From CAVPCZ01 sp963779225 (GTDB lineage Bacteria; Bacteroidota; Ignavibacteria; UBA10030; UBA6906), in contig CAVZWW010000001.1 of NCBI GenBank assembly GCA_963779225.1, forward strand, positions 682,001 to 746,000: a stretch of 64,000 nucleotides of DNA. The letters run 5' to 3'. Positions within the stretch are counted from its first letter, which is position 1. The number at the start of each line of letters is the position of its first letter. The translations under genes and the position numbers were made by a program. Shown piece after piece: positions 44,359 through 52,839 of this stretch. The notes beneath the pieces were generated by a model. The model was not told where the DNA came from and did no database searches. It saw only the letters and a program-made list of their open reading frames with translations.

Positions 44359-46434
44359 CTATTGGACGACGAAGACCTGATTCCGGAGCATCTTTTCCAT
44401 GTCATACGGAGCAGGGGCGCCGCCAAGATATGTGTGGAACCAATCCAGATGCGCGTTGTAATAGAACGGCATCGACTTCACACCGGCGGGCCAATGTCCG
44501 TCGTTCTTGAATACAACGAGCCGAGACGGCACCCGCATGCGCTGAAGTCCGGTGAAGAATTCCAGGCTCTGGGTATAGGACACACGGTAGTCCCGTTCTC
44601 CTGTGATGACCAGGCAGGGTGTCTTGAAGTTCTTGACGAACCTGTTGGGTGACCATTGTTCGTAGAGGCCGGAATCCCACGGTGTCCCTCCGAGATCGTA
44701 CTCGGGGAACCAGAGTTCTTCGGTTGTTCCATGCATCGCCGTGAGGTTATACACCCCCATCATTGCGGCAAGCGCCTTGAAGCGGTCGGTGTGCCCTTCC
44801 AGCCACATCATCATGTAGCCTCCGTACGACCATCCCATCGCTCCCATTCTGCCGGCATCGACATAGGGAAGTCGCGCCAGTGAATCCGTCACCGCCATCA
44901 CATCCTGATACACTTTCCCGCCCCAGTCGCCGGAAATTCCCGCCGTAAACTCCTGGCCGTACCCGGTGGAGCCGTGGGGATTGGGGAATGCCACGATGTA
45001 TCCCGAACCGGGATAGACCTGCCAATCGCCGCGGAATGCATCAGCCCACTGTGATTGCGGACCTCCGTGGACATTGAGGATCAATGGGTATTTCCTGGCG
45101 GGATCGAAGCCGGCGGGCTTGACGATGAACGTGTGGATGCGCTTGCCGGAAGACGAGGGGATCCAGAGCTCTTCGGCAGGACGGATATCGACGCTGTCCG
45201 CTATAGCCTGGTTGAAAAATGTCAGCCGCCGGAGGTCTTTCCCATCCATCCCGGCTTTCCAGATCTCCGTCGGTTCACCGACCGAGCGCCGCGTGAACGC
45301 AATTTCTTTCCCGCCCGGAGCAATGGTAAAGGCGTCGATAGCCTTCGGGTCTATGACCGTCGTGATAGACCGCGTTGTTCTGTCGACGCGATGCAGTGGC
45401 ACGTGGCCCCGCACATCTGCCGTGAAGAGAATACCACGGGAATCGGGCGACCACTGGATGTCGTTCACCCAGTAGTCGAATTCGTCTGTTAGCACGACGC
45501 TCTGTTGTGTGGCGCGATCCAGCACGGCGATGCGAAAGCGGTCCGCTTCGTACCCCGGGACCGTTTGTTTCCGGTAGGCAAGGTATTTGCCGTCCGGCGA
45601 ATACGCCGGATCGCCGTCATAGGCGGAGTTCGAGGCTGTCAGGTTCACGACGGCGCCGCCTGCTGCCGGAACGACAAAAAGATCTTTGTTGGTCGTTTCT
45701 GATTCGTTTCGATCCCGGTTGGCCACGAAACAGATCTCCTTGCCGTCGGGAGAAAAGGCGAATCCGACGCCTCCGAGAGAAAATGCGGGAGCGTCGAAGT
45801 CCCCCGGCGTGAGATCACGGTACGTTTTCTGTTGAATATTGAACAGAAGGATGTGTGAACGCCGGCCGTCTTTCCAGGAAGTCCAGTGGCGGTACAGCAG
45901 GCGGTCGGCCATATGTGCCTGGAGCGGTCCTTTGGTCATGGTTTCCGTGATGGACTTGTTGCAGCTGTCGGAGGAGGCGCATTCAGGAAACACCTCACTT
46001 GTGAAGGCGATGGTCCTACCATCGGGCGACCAGATGGGGCCGCCCACGCCGGCGGAAAAATCCGTCAGCTGTCTGGGTTCGCCCCCGTCCACAGGAAGCA
46101 GCCATGCCTGTGCGCCGTTACGGCGCGTTGAGACAAACATGATGGACAGTCCATCCGGTGACCACCGGGGGTGCGTGTCGGCGGCGGGATTATTGGTCAT
46201 TCTCCGCACATCAAGGCCGTCGGAACGCATGATGTAGATCTCGGCATTGGTGGTTCCTTTGGCAAGAGTGTGCTCCTGCACGACAAAGGCAATTTGCCGG
46301 CCATCAGGTGAGAACTGCGGGTCCTCGACACCTTTAAGGCGGTACAGGTCGGCAAGGGCGAAGGGTTTCTTTTGCGTGAATACCGGGAGGGCGGTCAGCA
46401 AGAACAGAAGAAGAATACAGACGGTACGGCGCAT
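44359..46434 (-). CDS. S9 family prolyl oligopeptidase-type peptidase, exported
   Basis: A 691-residue serine peptidase of the dipeptidyl-peptidase IV/acylaminoacyl-peptidase type. A signal peptide (MRRTVCILLLFLLTALPVFT) is followed by a beta-propeller with repeated WSPDG/FSPDG blades (about residues 35-420) and an alpha/beta hydrolase domain. The nucleophile is in MGWSYGGYMM, and the catalytic histidine in FKNDGHW. It would remove dipeptides or cut short peptides in the periplasm. The ATG at 46434 has AGGAG 7 bases upstream; the frame remains open for another 1.4 kb upstream but that part lies on the opposite strand of alanine racemase and is not coding. Promoter at 46461-46489. Confidence 0.9.
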   Translation of the reverse strand: MRRTVCILLLFLLTALPVFTQKKPFALADLYRLKGVEDPQFSPDGRQIAFVVQEHTLAKGTTNAEIYIMRSDGLDVRRMTNNPAADTHPRWSPDGLSIMFVSTRRNGAQAWLLPVDGGEPRQLTDFSAGVGGPIWSPDGRTIAFTSEVFPECASSDSCNKSITETMTKGPLQAHMADRLLYRHWTSWKDGRRSHILLFNIQQKTYRDLTPGDFDAPAFSLGGVGFAFSPDGKEICFVANRDRNESETTNKDLFVVPAAGGAVVNLTASNSAYDGDPAYSPDGKYLAYRKQTVPGYEADRFRIAVLDRATQQSVVLTDEFDYWVNDIQWSPDSRGILFTADVRGHVPLHRVDRTTRSITTVIDPKAIDAFTIAPGGKEIAFTRRSVGEPTEIWKAGMDGKDLRRLTFFNQAIADSVDIRPAEELWIPSSSGKRIHTFIVKPAGFDPARKYPLILNVHGGPQSQWADAFRGDWQVYPGSGYIVAFPNPHGSTGYGQEFTAGISGDWGGKVYQDVMAVTDSLARLPYVDAGRMGAMGWSYGGYMMMWLEGHTDRFKALAAMMGVYNLTAMHGTTEELWFPEYDLGGTPWDSGLYEQWSPNRFVKNFKTPCLVITGERDYRVSYTQSLEFFTGLQRMRVPSRLVVFKNDGHWPAGVKSMPFYYNAHLDWFHTYLGGAPAPYDMEKMLRNQVFVVQ

Positions 46435-46460
46435 AGCGGGCTCCTGGGAATTTGCGAACA

Positions 46461-46489
46461 ATATTACGCACAAGGCGGCTGAATTGCAA
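46461..46489 (-). promoter_or_regulatory. Promoter TTGCAA-17-TAATAT (minus strand)
   Basis: On the minus strand -35 TTGCAA (46484-46489) and -10 TAATAT (46461-46466) are 17 bases apart, just upstream of the S9 peptidase. It stands back to back with the alanine racemase promoter, with 4 bases between the -35 boxes. Confidence 0.55.
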
Positions 46490-46493
46490 TTCC

Positions 46494-46522
46494 TTGCGAT
46501 TGAGGAAAATGGTCCGGATATT
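46494..46522 (+). promoter_or_regulatory. Promoter TTGCGA-17-GATATT
   Basis: -35 TTGCGA (46494-46499) and -10 GATATT (46517-46522), 17 apart. The expected transcript start (about 46529) almost coincides with the alanine racemase ATG at 46531, so the message may be leaderless. Confidence 0.45.
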
Positions 46523-46530
46523 ACAGCATT

Positions 46531-47664
46531 ATGCCGGAAACAGGATCCATACAGGGGGCGACACGGGCGATTGTGGATCTTGCCGCCTTCCGTCATAACC
46601 TCGATGCCGTCCGTGCCTATGTCGGGCCTTCCGTTGCGATCATGGCGGTGGTCAAGGCGGATGGGTATGGTCACGGTATGGTCAGGATGGCGGAAGCAGC
46701 TCTCGGCCATGGCGTCAGGCATTTTGGAGTCGCGCGTGTGCATGAGGGCCTTGAGCTTCGCGCCGCGGGGATCACGGTTCCAATTCTCGTTTTTGAAACG
46801 CCCGCTCCGGAAACCATACCGGAGGCCATCGCGGCGGATCTTGACATGACGCTGGTTTCCGATGAAGCCCTTGAATGGATCGAACAATCGGCACGGGGGA
46901 TCGGAAGCGTTGCGCGTGTACAGGTGAAGGTTGATACGGGTATGGGGCGGCTTGGCCGGCTCGCAGAATCGGCTGCGTCGCTCGTTGTGAACGCCGCCCG
47001 ATCGCCGCTTCTTCGACTTGCAGGAGTGTACTCCCATTTTGCGACATCCGAAGACCCTGACACCAGGTTTGCAGAACTGCAGCTCCGCCGTTTTTCCGAA
47101 CTTCTCCTGGCTGTCAGCAGGGAAGGTGTGACCGTCCCCCTCAGGCATATGGCAAATAGCGGCGCGATCATGACCATGCCCGGCGCGCATCTGGATATGG
47201 TGCGGCCCGGCATCATGCTGTACGGATACCCTCCCGGCCATATGATGGTGGAGCGTTACCCCGTCAGGCCGGTCCTTTCGCTTGTTACCCGAGCGGCATT
47301 TGTCAAAACCGTCGGGCCGAACACGAGCATTTCGTACGGCCGAAAGTACTTCACGGGGCGGACGACGACGATTGTCACCGTTCCGGCCGGTTACGCCGAC
47401 GGGTATTCCCGGCTGCTCACCGGCAAAGCGGAGGCCTTGATCAAGGGGCGGAGGTATCCGGTCGTGGGGACGATTTGCATGGATCAGATGATGATTGATG
47501 TCGGGCCCGATGAACGGGTGGAGGTGGGGGATGAGGTGGTGTTGATCGGCCGGAGCGGCAGCGACCAGATCACCGCCTGGGATATTGCCGCCGCAACCGG
47601 CACAATTCCTTACGAAACCACAAGTCTCTTGACAAGGCGGGTGGCAAGGGAGTACCGGGGCTGA
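46531..47664 (+). CDS. alr: Alanine racemase
   Basis: A 377-residue PLP-dependent racemase that supplies D-alanine for peptidoglycan. The cofactor lysine is Lys42 in VVKADGYGHG; the second catalytic base is the Tyr in TSISYGRKYF. Other family landmarks are VDTGMGRLG, GVYSHFATSEDPD, MVRPGIMLYG and GTICMDQMMIDVG. Full length and cytoplasmic. No Shine-Dalgarno site is close to the ATG; GAGGAAA is 22 bases away. A downstream ATG/GTG start would remove the conserved DLAAFRHNL helix, so the present start is preferred. Confidence 0.95.
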   Translation: MPETGSIQGATRAIVDLAAFRHNLDAVRAYVGPSVAIMAVVKADGYGHGMVRMAEAALGHGVRHFGVARVHEGLELRAAGITVPILVFETPAPETIPEAIAADLDMTLVSDEALEWIEQSARGIGSVARVQVKVDTGMGRLGRLAESAASLVVNAARSPLLRLAGVYSHFATSEDPDTRFAELQLRRFSELLLAVSREGVTVPLRHMANSGAIMTMPGAHLDMVRPGIMLYGYPPGHMMVERYPVRPVLSLVTRAAFVKTVGPNTSISYGRKYFTGRTTTIVTVPAGYADGYSRLLTGKAEALIKGRRYPVVGTICMDQMMIDVGPDERVEVGDEVVLIGRSGSDQITAWDIAAATGTIPYETTSLLTRRVAREYRG

Positions 47665-47717
47665 TACGGGAGAAGCCCGGGCGGGCTTCCGGAAATCTCC
47701 CTGCGGAAATTGGCGGG

Positions 47718-47746
47718 TTGCGGGTAAGAGAACCAAATCGTACATT
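47718..47746 (+). promoter_or_regulatory. Promoter TTGCGG-17-TACATT
   Basis: -35 TTGCGG (47718-47723) and -10 TACATT (47741-47746) are 17 apart, 54 bases before the heavy-metal-binding protein gene. It may also serve the downstream response regulator. Confidence 0.5.
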
Positions 47747-47801
47747 ATAAGACAATGTGCCCTGAGGGGCGCGCCACATTCAGGAAGAAAGGACCGCAGG
47801 A

Positions 47802-48116
47802 ATGAAGGTAAGAACGATTGCTGCAGCTGCCCTGTGCACGGTGCTGTTGGCCGCAAGTGCTTCGTCCCAGACTACGGAAACGCAGAAGCAGGTGAAGAAA
47901 ACCGTCGGCACGACGCAGCAGGTGGCCGATGTGTACGTGTGCCCGATGCATCCCGAGGTTACAGCGACCGCGGCCGGGAAGTGTCCGAAATGCGGAATGG
48001 CTCTGGAAAAACGCGCCAAAACCGGCGAGACGGTTCCAGGCACCGGTTCAAAGAAGGCGACGAGCAAGGGGGAGGGCAGGAAGAGTTGCTGCCCTGAGGG
48101 TTGCGAGGGGAAGTGA
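47802..48116 (+). CDS. Secreted heavy-metal-binding-domain protein
   Basis: A 104-residue exported protein. The signal peptide is MKVRTIAAAALCTVLLAASA. The small YHS-like heavy-metal-binding domain (VYVCPMHPEV ... GKCPKCGMALE) is found in copper resistance and P-type ATPase proteins. A lysine-rich tail ends in a cysteine cluster (KSCCPEGCEGK). It probably binds copper or a similar metal in the periplasm. AAAGGA and GCAGGA precede the ATG. The response regulator gene follows 35 bases downstream, but no sensor kinase is visible. Confidence 0.82.
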   Translation: MKVRTIAAAALCTVLLAASASSQTTETQKQVKKTVGTTQQVADVYVCPMHPEVTATAAGKCPKCGMALEKRAKTGETVPGTGSKKATSKGEGRKSCCPEGCEGK

Positions 48117-48151
48117 GGTACTTTCTTCATACATTCTAGAGGTACTGTGCC

Positions 48152-48589
48152 ATGACGATACTCGTTGTCGATGATGAACCGGAGTACCGGCTTATGCTCC
48201 GGAATGTACTCGTAAACGAGGGGTTCACGGTTGTGCTTGCCGAGAACGGAGAGGATGGGTACAGGAAGCTCAAAGAAACAGCTGTTGATATGATTATCTC
48301 GGACATCTATATGCCCGTGAAGGATGGAATAAAGTTTCACAAGGCGGTCCGGGATGATCCTGCATTTGCCTCCCTGCCGTTTTTGTTCGTTTCCGCTTTC
48401 GATGACCAGCACACCCTGGAGGTTGTAAAGAACGCCAAGTGCGAGGGCTTCCTGAGGAAAGCACGGCCCGTCAGTGAATTGAAGGAGTGGATTCAGTATC
48501 TGACTACGCCGGAATCTCAACGGTCGCCGCTTCCGCCCGGTGGCGCGCGGAGTCGCCTTAACCAGCAGCTCCGCCGGGGCTATCGCTGA
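48152..48589 (+). CDS. Single-domain response regulator
   Basis: A 145-residue CheY-like receiver domain. The acidic pair is Asp7-Asp8, the phosphate acceptor is Asp51 (IISDIYMPVKDG) and the conserved lysine is in GFLRKARP. It has no output domain; the C-terminal 25 residues are basic and disordered-looking (PLPPGGARSRLNQQLRRG). Such proteins act by protein binding. AGAGG precedes the ATG. No adjacent kinase is seen. Confidence 0.88.
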   Translation: MTILVVDDEPEYRLMLRNVLVNEGFTVVLAENGEDGYRKLKETAVDMIISDIYMPVKDGIKFHKAVRDDPAFASLPFLFVSAFDDQHTLEVVKNAKCEGFLRKARPVSELKEWIQYLTTPESQRSPLPPGGARSRLNQQLRRGYR

Positions 48590-48621
48590 AGTATCTCTCA
48601 CCACGACTATTCTAGGTTCCC

Positions 48622-49656
48622 ATGTCTGACCACATACGAACGCCCGCGACGCTTATCACGGGTGCCAATGGCGAAATGGGTCATGGACTGATCGAGCGGT
48701 TGGCGGAGCAGGGGAATCAGCGCATCATTGCGATGGATGTTCGCCCCATTGACGAATCGCTTCGAGCCCGCTGCAACGCAGCGCTTGTGGGTGATATCCT
48801 CGATACACGCCTGCTTGAGCGTCTCGCAAGCGAATACGAAATCCACACGATCTATCATCTGGCGGCGCTGCTGTCGACACGCGCGGAATTTACGCCGGAA
48901 TCCGCCCACCGTGTAAATGTCGAAGGGACACTGTCCCTTCTCAAGCTGGCGATTGAACAATCACGCTGGCATGGGATGCCGGTGAAGTTTCTCTTTCCGA
49001 GTTCCATCGCCGTGTACGGGCTCCCCTCGGCCGACGCCAAACGCAAGGCGGGCAAGGTGAAGGAAAACCAGTGGAACGCGCCCGTCACCATGTATGGATG
49101 CAATAAACTCTATTGTGAGCATCTCGGACGGTATTACACCAGGCATTACCGGCAGCTTGCGGCCGATGCGGAGAAATCGGGTGTGGATTTCCGGTCGATC
49201 CGGTTTCCCGGTTTGATCAGTGCGGCCACAGTGCCGAGCGGCGGGACGAGCGACTATGCGCCGGAAATGCTTCATGCGGCTGCGCAGGGAAACGGATATG
49301 CCTGCTTTGTCCGGGAGGATGTGCGCATTCCCTTCATGGCGATGCCTGACGCCATCAGCGCGATGCTGGCCCTGCACGAGGCGCCGTCCACCGTCCTGAC
49401 GCAGGTTGTCTACAATATCACCGCCTTCAACCCTTCCGCCGGGGCCATCCGTGAGATCGTCAAACGCGAGTTCACCGGTGCCGATATCCGTTTTTCGCCC
49501 GATGACAAGCGTCAGGCGATTGTTGACACGTGGCCGGAAGATGTCGACGATTCGGCTGCGCGGCGCGACTGGGGGTTTTCCCCGGCCTATGATCAGGCCC
49601 GCGCATTCGAGGAATACCTGATGCCGGAGATCAAACGCCGGTATCGTTCTTCCTGA
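48622..49656 (+). CDS. L-threonine 3-dehydrogenase, SDR type
   Basis: A 344-residue extended SDR of the Flavobacterium-type threonine dehydrogenase group, which converts L-threonine to 2-amino-3-ketobutyrate with NAD. Landmarks are the TGANGEMGHG cofactor loop, MYGCNKLYCEHLGRYY with the Tyr-x3-Lys pair, RFPGLISAATVPSGGTSDYA, PFMAMPDAISAM, and VDTWPEDVDDSAARRDWGF. These match that family more closely than sugar epimerases. The glycine C-acetyltransferase partner is not in the window. Starts 33 bases after the response regulator. Cytoplasmic, full length. Confidence 0.87.
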   Translation: MSDHIRTPATLITGANGEMGHGLIERLAEQGNQRIIAMDVRPIDESLRARCNAALVGDILDTRLLERLASEYEIHTIYHLAALLSTRAEFTPESAHRVNVEGTLSLLKLAIEQSRWHGMPVKFLFPSSIAVYGLPSADAKRKAGKVKENQWNAPVTMYGCNKLYCEHLGRYYTRHYRQLAADAEKSGVDFRSIRFPGLISAATVPSGGTSDYAPEMLHAAAQGNGYACFVREDVRIPFMAMPDAISAMLALHEAPSTVLTQVVYNITAFNPSAGAIREIVKREFTGADIRFSPDDKRQAIVDTWPEDVDDSAARRDWGFSPAYDQARAFEEYLMPEIKRRYRSS

Positions 49657-49683
49657 GTCCACCCTCCCCGGAAAGAGTCTGCT

Positions 49684-51069
49684 TTGAACAGAGCACGGTA
49701 TACGCTTCTCATTATCGGACTTCTTCTTGCGGTTGCCCGGCTGCCTGTAACCGCGGCCGAGCCTGCCGACTCCGTTCTGCAGCGCCTCCTGTGTGAGGGA
49801 CTCTCTTCCACATACGCCCACACCCTTCTGACCCGACTCACCGTCGAAGCAGGGCTCCGGCTCAGCGGTTCCCCCGGATCACAAAGAGCGATCACACTGA
49901 CGCAGCAGATGATGCGTGAATGCGGCCTGACATCGGTACGCGTTGAGTCCCTCATGGTGCCGTACTGGGTGCGGGGTCCCGTGGAGGATGCGGTCCTTGT
50001 GGATGCACGGGGGCGGCGGGGCGATCGCTTGAACGTGTGTGCTCTTGGCGGCAGCATCGCGACTCCCGAAGAGGGGATCACGGCGGAAATCGTAGAGGTG
50101 CGGTCATTCGAAGAACTCCGTTCCCTGGGCGGGGCGCCGCACGGGAAAATCGTGCTGTTCAACCGGCCGATGGATCCGTCGCTGTTGAACACGGGGACGG
50201 CGTACGGCGGAGCCGTGAACCAGCGCAGCGTCGGGGCCATTGAGGCGGCCCGTGCAGGTGCCGTTGCCGCTCTCGTGCGCTCCATGACACTTGTGCTGGA
50301 CGACGTTCCGCACACGGGAGCGACCCACTACGCGGACACCATTGCACAAATTCCGATTGCAGCAGTGAGTACGAAGGATGCTGAAAAGCTCCATGCGATG
50401 ATCCTCCAGGGAAAAATGCCGCGTCTGCGTCTCCGCCTCTCCTGCCAGACCCTGCCGGATGTTCCCAGCGCCAATGTCCTTGGTGAACTGCGGGGGACTG
50501 AGAAACCGGAGGAAGTGATTGTTGTCGGAGGGCATCTGGACAGCTGGGACAAGGGAACAGGCGCACATGACGACGGCGCGGGGTGCGTGCAGGCGATCGA
50601 GGCTCTCCGCCTGCTGAGGAAGATCGGCGTCAAACCCAGACGCACGATCCGTGCGGTCATGTTTATGAACGAAGAAAACGGTTCCCGCGGGGGCCGCGCT
50701 TATGCGGATGCACCTGGACGCGGTACCGAACGCCATATTGCCGCGATCGAATCGGACGGTGGCGGGTTCACTCCCCGCGGCCTGGGTGTTCAGGGTGATT
50801 CCACGCTCCTGAACCGTGTGCTCCGGTGGCAACCGCAGTTCGATGCCCTGGGTGCAGGAACGATTCGTTCCGGTCATGGCGGCGTCGATATCTCACCCAT
50901 TATCGAACGCGGCGCAGCCGGATTCGGCCTGGTCGTTGACCAGCACCGGTACTTCGATTACCACCATTCCGGCAACGATACGATTGACAAAGTCCATCCG
51001 CGCGAACTGGAAATGGGGGCTATTGTCGAAGCGCTTCTCTGTTATCTTCTTGCCCATGAGGAAATCTGA
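49684..51069 (+). CDS. M28 family peptidase (carboxypeptidase Q-like), exported
   Basis: A 461-residue exopeptidase. The N-terminus is a signal peptide (MNRARYTLLIIGLLLAVARL). A PA-type insert (about residues 120-235) interrupts the M28 di-zinc core. The zinc and catalytic residues are in VVGGHLDSWDKGTGAHDDGA, FMNEENGSRGG, ESDGGG and FDYHHSGNDTID. Relatives are periplasmic or secreted carboxypeptidases that release C-terminal amino acids. The start is a TTG at 49684 with GGAAAGAG upstream. It overlaps the REC-DHp protein start by 1 base (TGATG). Confidence 0.87.
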   Translation: MNRARYTLLIIGLLLAVARLPVTAAEPADSVLQRLLCEGLSSTYAHTLLTRLTVEAGLRLSGSPGSQRAITLTQQMMRECGLTSVRVESLMVPYWVRGPVEDAVLVDARGRRGDRLNVCALGGSIATPEEGITAEIVEVRSFEELRSLGGAPHGKIVLFNRPMDPSLLNTGTAYGGAVNQRSVGAIEAARAGAVAALVRSMTLVLDDVPHTGATHYADTIAQIPIAAVSTKDAEKLHAMILQGKMPRLRLRLSCQTLPDVPSANVLGELRGTEKPEEVIVVGGHLDSWDKGTGAHDDGAGCVQAIEALRLLRKIGVKPRRTIRAVMFMNEENGSRGGRAYADAPGRGTERHIAAIESDGGGFTPRGLGVQGDSTLLNRVLRWQPQFDALGAGTIRSGHGGVDISPIIERGAAGFGLVVDQHRYFDYHHSGNDTIDKVHPRELEMGAIVEALLCYLLAHEEI

Positions 51070-51737
51070 TGGCGACGCCCGTGCCGCTGCTGGTTATCGA
51101 CGATGAAACAGATTTTGTTGCTGGAATGGTTGCCTTGCTGGAAGGGCGGGGGTACCGGGTGTTCACTGCTGCCGACGGGGATACCGCCTGGGAGTTGCTC
51201 GAGATTGGCAAACCCGAAGTGGTGCTGGTGGACTGGAATATGCCCGGGCTTGACGGCCTGCAGTTTATACGGCGGATGCGGGCGGAGGAGTCTCACCGGG
51301 GCCGATATGCGATCATGGTGACCGCACGGAGCGCCCGTGCGGACATTATTACCGGCATGGAAGCGGGAGCAAACGACTATCTTACGAAACCCTTCAACAA
51401 CGAGGAGTTGCTTGCCCGCATTCAGGTGGGCATCCGCACACGCGCTCTTGAACGTGAACTTGCCGAACAGGTGCGCCGTGCAACCGTGCTGGAGATGGCC
51501 GGTTCAGTCGCCCATGAGATCGGCAATCCCCTGGCAGGTGCCAGGCTGGTGCACCTGAAATTGCTCAATCATCCCGAATTGCAGGCCCTTCCCGACGTGC
51601 GGCGGGATCTGGATGATCTCGGCAGCGAGCTCCATCGTATCGAACTGCTGGTCCGTAAAGCGCAGCACATCACCCGAGTCCGGTCAAAGACGTATGCTGG
51701 AGATCTGCGGATCATCGACTTTGACGACAAGGACTGA
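51069..51737 (+). CDS. Response regulator fused to a histidine-kinase DHp domain, no ATPase domain
   Basis: A 222-residue fusion. Residues 5-122 form a receiver domain (Asp11-Asp12 acidic pair, phosphate acceptor Asp55 in VDWNMPGLDG, Lys107 in YLTKPF). A coiled linker (RALERELAEQVRRATVLEM) leads into a HisKA/DHp helix pair with an H-box at His149 (SVAHEIGNPLAG). The protein ends before any HATPase domain, and the 110 bases downstream cannot encode one. It overlaps the M28 peptidase gene. It could receive phosphate on Asp55 and pass it to His149, or bind a partner kinase (inference). Confidence 0.82.
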   Translation: MATPVPLLVIDDETDFVAGMVALLEGRGYRVFTAADGDTAWELLEIGKPEVVLVDWNMPGLDGLQFIRRMRAEESHRGRYAIMVTARSARADIITGMEAGANDYLTKPFNNEELLARIQVGIRTRALERELAEQVRRATVLEMAGSVAHEIGNPLAGARLVHLKLLNHPELQALPDVRRDLDDLGSELHRIELLVRKAQHITRVRSKTYAGDLRIIDFDDKD

Positions 51738-51849
51738 CGTTCCTCGCGCCAATTCTTTTTTCCCTCCGATTCGTAAATTCCCTCGCCGTGTTGTATTTCT
51801 GATGGATCCCCTGATCCGCACATGTCTATCATCACACGTGGAGGTTCTC

Positions 51850-52074
51850 ATGGCAGACGCGTCGGCGGTATTCTCCAGCATGGTCCGGGCGGGCAGGACC
51901 ACCTACTTTGTGGATGTCAAAGAAGCCAAAAACGGCAAACGATATATGGCGATTACGGAGAACAAGATCGAGGAGGACGACAAGAAGCAGCGCATCACCG
52001 TCCGGGTGTTCAGTGAACATGTGGATCAGTTCAGACAGGCTGTTGACGAGGCGGCCGCGGCGGTTGCCATGTGA
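51850..52074 (+). CDS. DUF3276 PUR-alpha-like nucleic-acid-binding protein
   Basis: A 74-residue protein typical of Bacteroidota-like bacteria, related to the PUR-alpha single-stranded DNA/RNA-binding fold. The sequence FSSMVRAGRTTYFVDVKEAK, followed by KRYMAITENKI and RITVRVFSEHVDQF, matches DUF3276. It may act as a nucleic-acid chaperone. GGAGG (51840-51844) lies 5 bases before the ATG at 51850. It stands alone between the REC-DHp and thioredoxin genes. Confidence 0.88.
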   Translation: MADASAVFSSMVRAGRTTYFVDVKEAKNGKRYMAITENKIEEDDKKQRITVRVFSEHVDQFRQAVDEAAAAVAM

Positions 52075-52184
52075 TTCTCCGCTCCCCGGGTCTGACCCTT
52101 TCCTGACGGTCTCTGCATCATATCATCAACAGCAGCCGGATGTTCCGGCCGGCGCAGACCGTCATCAGCAAAAGGGCAAAGACC

Positions 52185-52538
52185 ATGGAGCATCTCAACA
52201 AAGACACGTTCCGCACGAAGGTGTTCGATTTCGAGACGAACAAAGACTGGAAATTTTCCGGCGAATTGCCGTGCATTATCGATTTCTATGCCGATTGGTG
52301 CGGGCCGTGCAAGATGGTTGCGCCCATCCTGGAGGATCTCTCCAGGGAATATGCCGGGAAAGTCAATATTTACAAGGTTGACACGGAGCAGGAACAGGAG
52401 CTGGCCGCGATGTTCGGGATCCGGAGCATCCCTTCGATCCTGTTTGTACCCAGGGATGGTAAGCCTCAGATGGCGATGGGAGCCCTTCCGAAGGAGTCCT
52501 TCAAGGACGCCATCAAGAGTGTACTGGGCGTGAACTGA
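52185..52538 (+). CDS. trxA: Thioredoxin
   Basis: A 117-residue thioredoxin with the redox pair Cys39/Cys42 in ADWCGPCKMVAP and the cis-proline loop SIPSI. The N-terminus (KVFDFETNKDWKFSGELP) matches the Bacteroidota/Ignavibacteriota thioredoxin form. The ATG at 52185 has AAAGGG about 8 bases upstream. It donates electrons to ribonucleotide reductase and other oxidised proteins. A 14-bp hairpin terminator follows 36 bases after the stop. Confidence 0.93.
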   Translation: MEHLNKDTFRTKVFDFETNKDWKFSGELPCIIDFYADWCGPCKMVAPILEDLSREYAGKVNIYKVDTEQEQELAAMFGIRSIPSILFVPRDGKPQMAMGALPKESFKDAIKSVLGVN

Positions 52539-52574
52539 CCCCCATCCGGGGCATTCCTCATCGACGAAAGGCCG

Positions 52575-52605
52575 GGGCTCCTCCTGCAGCGTGCAGGAGG
52601 AGCCC
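52575..52605 (+). terminator. Hairpin terminator after trxA
   Basis: A perfect 14-bp stem (52575-52588 with 52592-52605) with a 3-base loop, followed by TCCTT. It probably ends the thioredoxin transcript before the glgB promoter. Confidence 0.75.
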
Positions 52606-52608
52606 TCC

Positions 52609-52637
52609 TTGCTGATTCCTTCCACTTTTGTTATCTT
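52609..52637 (+). promoter_or_regulatory. Promoter TTGCTG-17-TATCTT
   Basis: -35 TTGCTG (52609-52614) and -10 TATCTT (52632-52637), 17 apart, immediately after the terminator. The expected leader to glgB at 52840 is about 195 bases. Confidence 0.45.
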
Positions 52638-52839
52638 TCCCCCGCACTCAAGAACACCGTGCCGTAGTATGGGCAAGCATCTCCCGAACAGCGGTACGCC
52701 TGCTGACGGTCATTGCTCGTGCGGTGAGGGTTCTCCCGGCCGGCCCGCTGGGACGGAACGGGAAGCGCTCTTCGCCGCCCCGGATCCGCTACCCGGGGCG
52801 CGACTACCTCTCTCATTGTGAATAGCATCCGGTGATTCC

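Larger units (their letters stand above)
52539..52839 (+). other. Terminator and promoter region before glgB
   Basis: About 300 bases. It holds the trx terminator (52575-52605), a promoter (52609-52637) and a leader of about 195 bases without a recognised element. Confidence 0.5.

Noticed and set aside
46435..47856. N-terminal extension of the S9 peptidase frame on the minus strand
   Set aside because: It is antisense to alanine racemase and starts before a good signal peptide and ribosome site at 46434; it is a GC-driven open frame.
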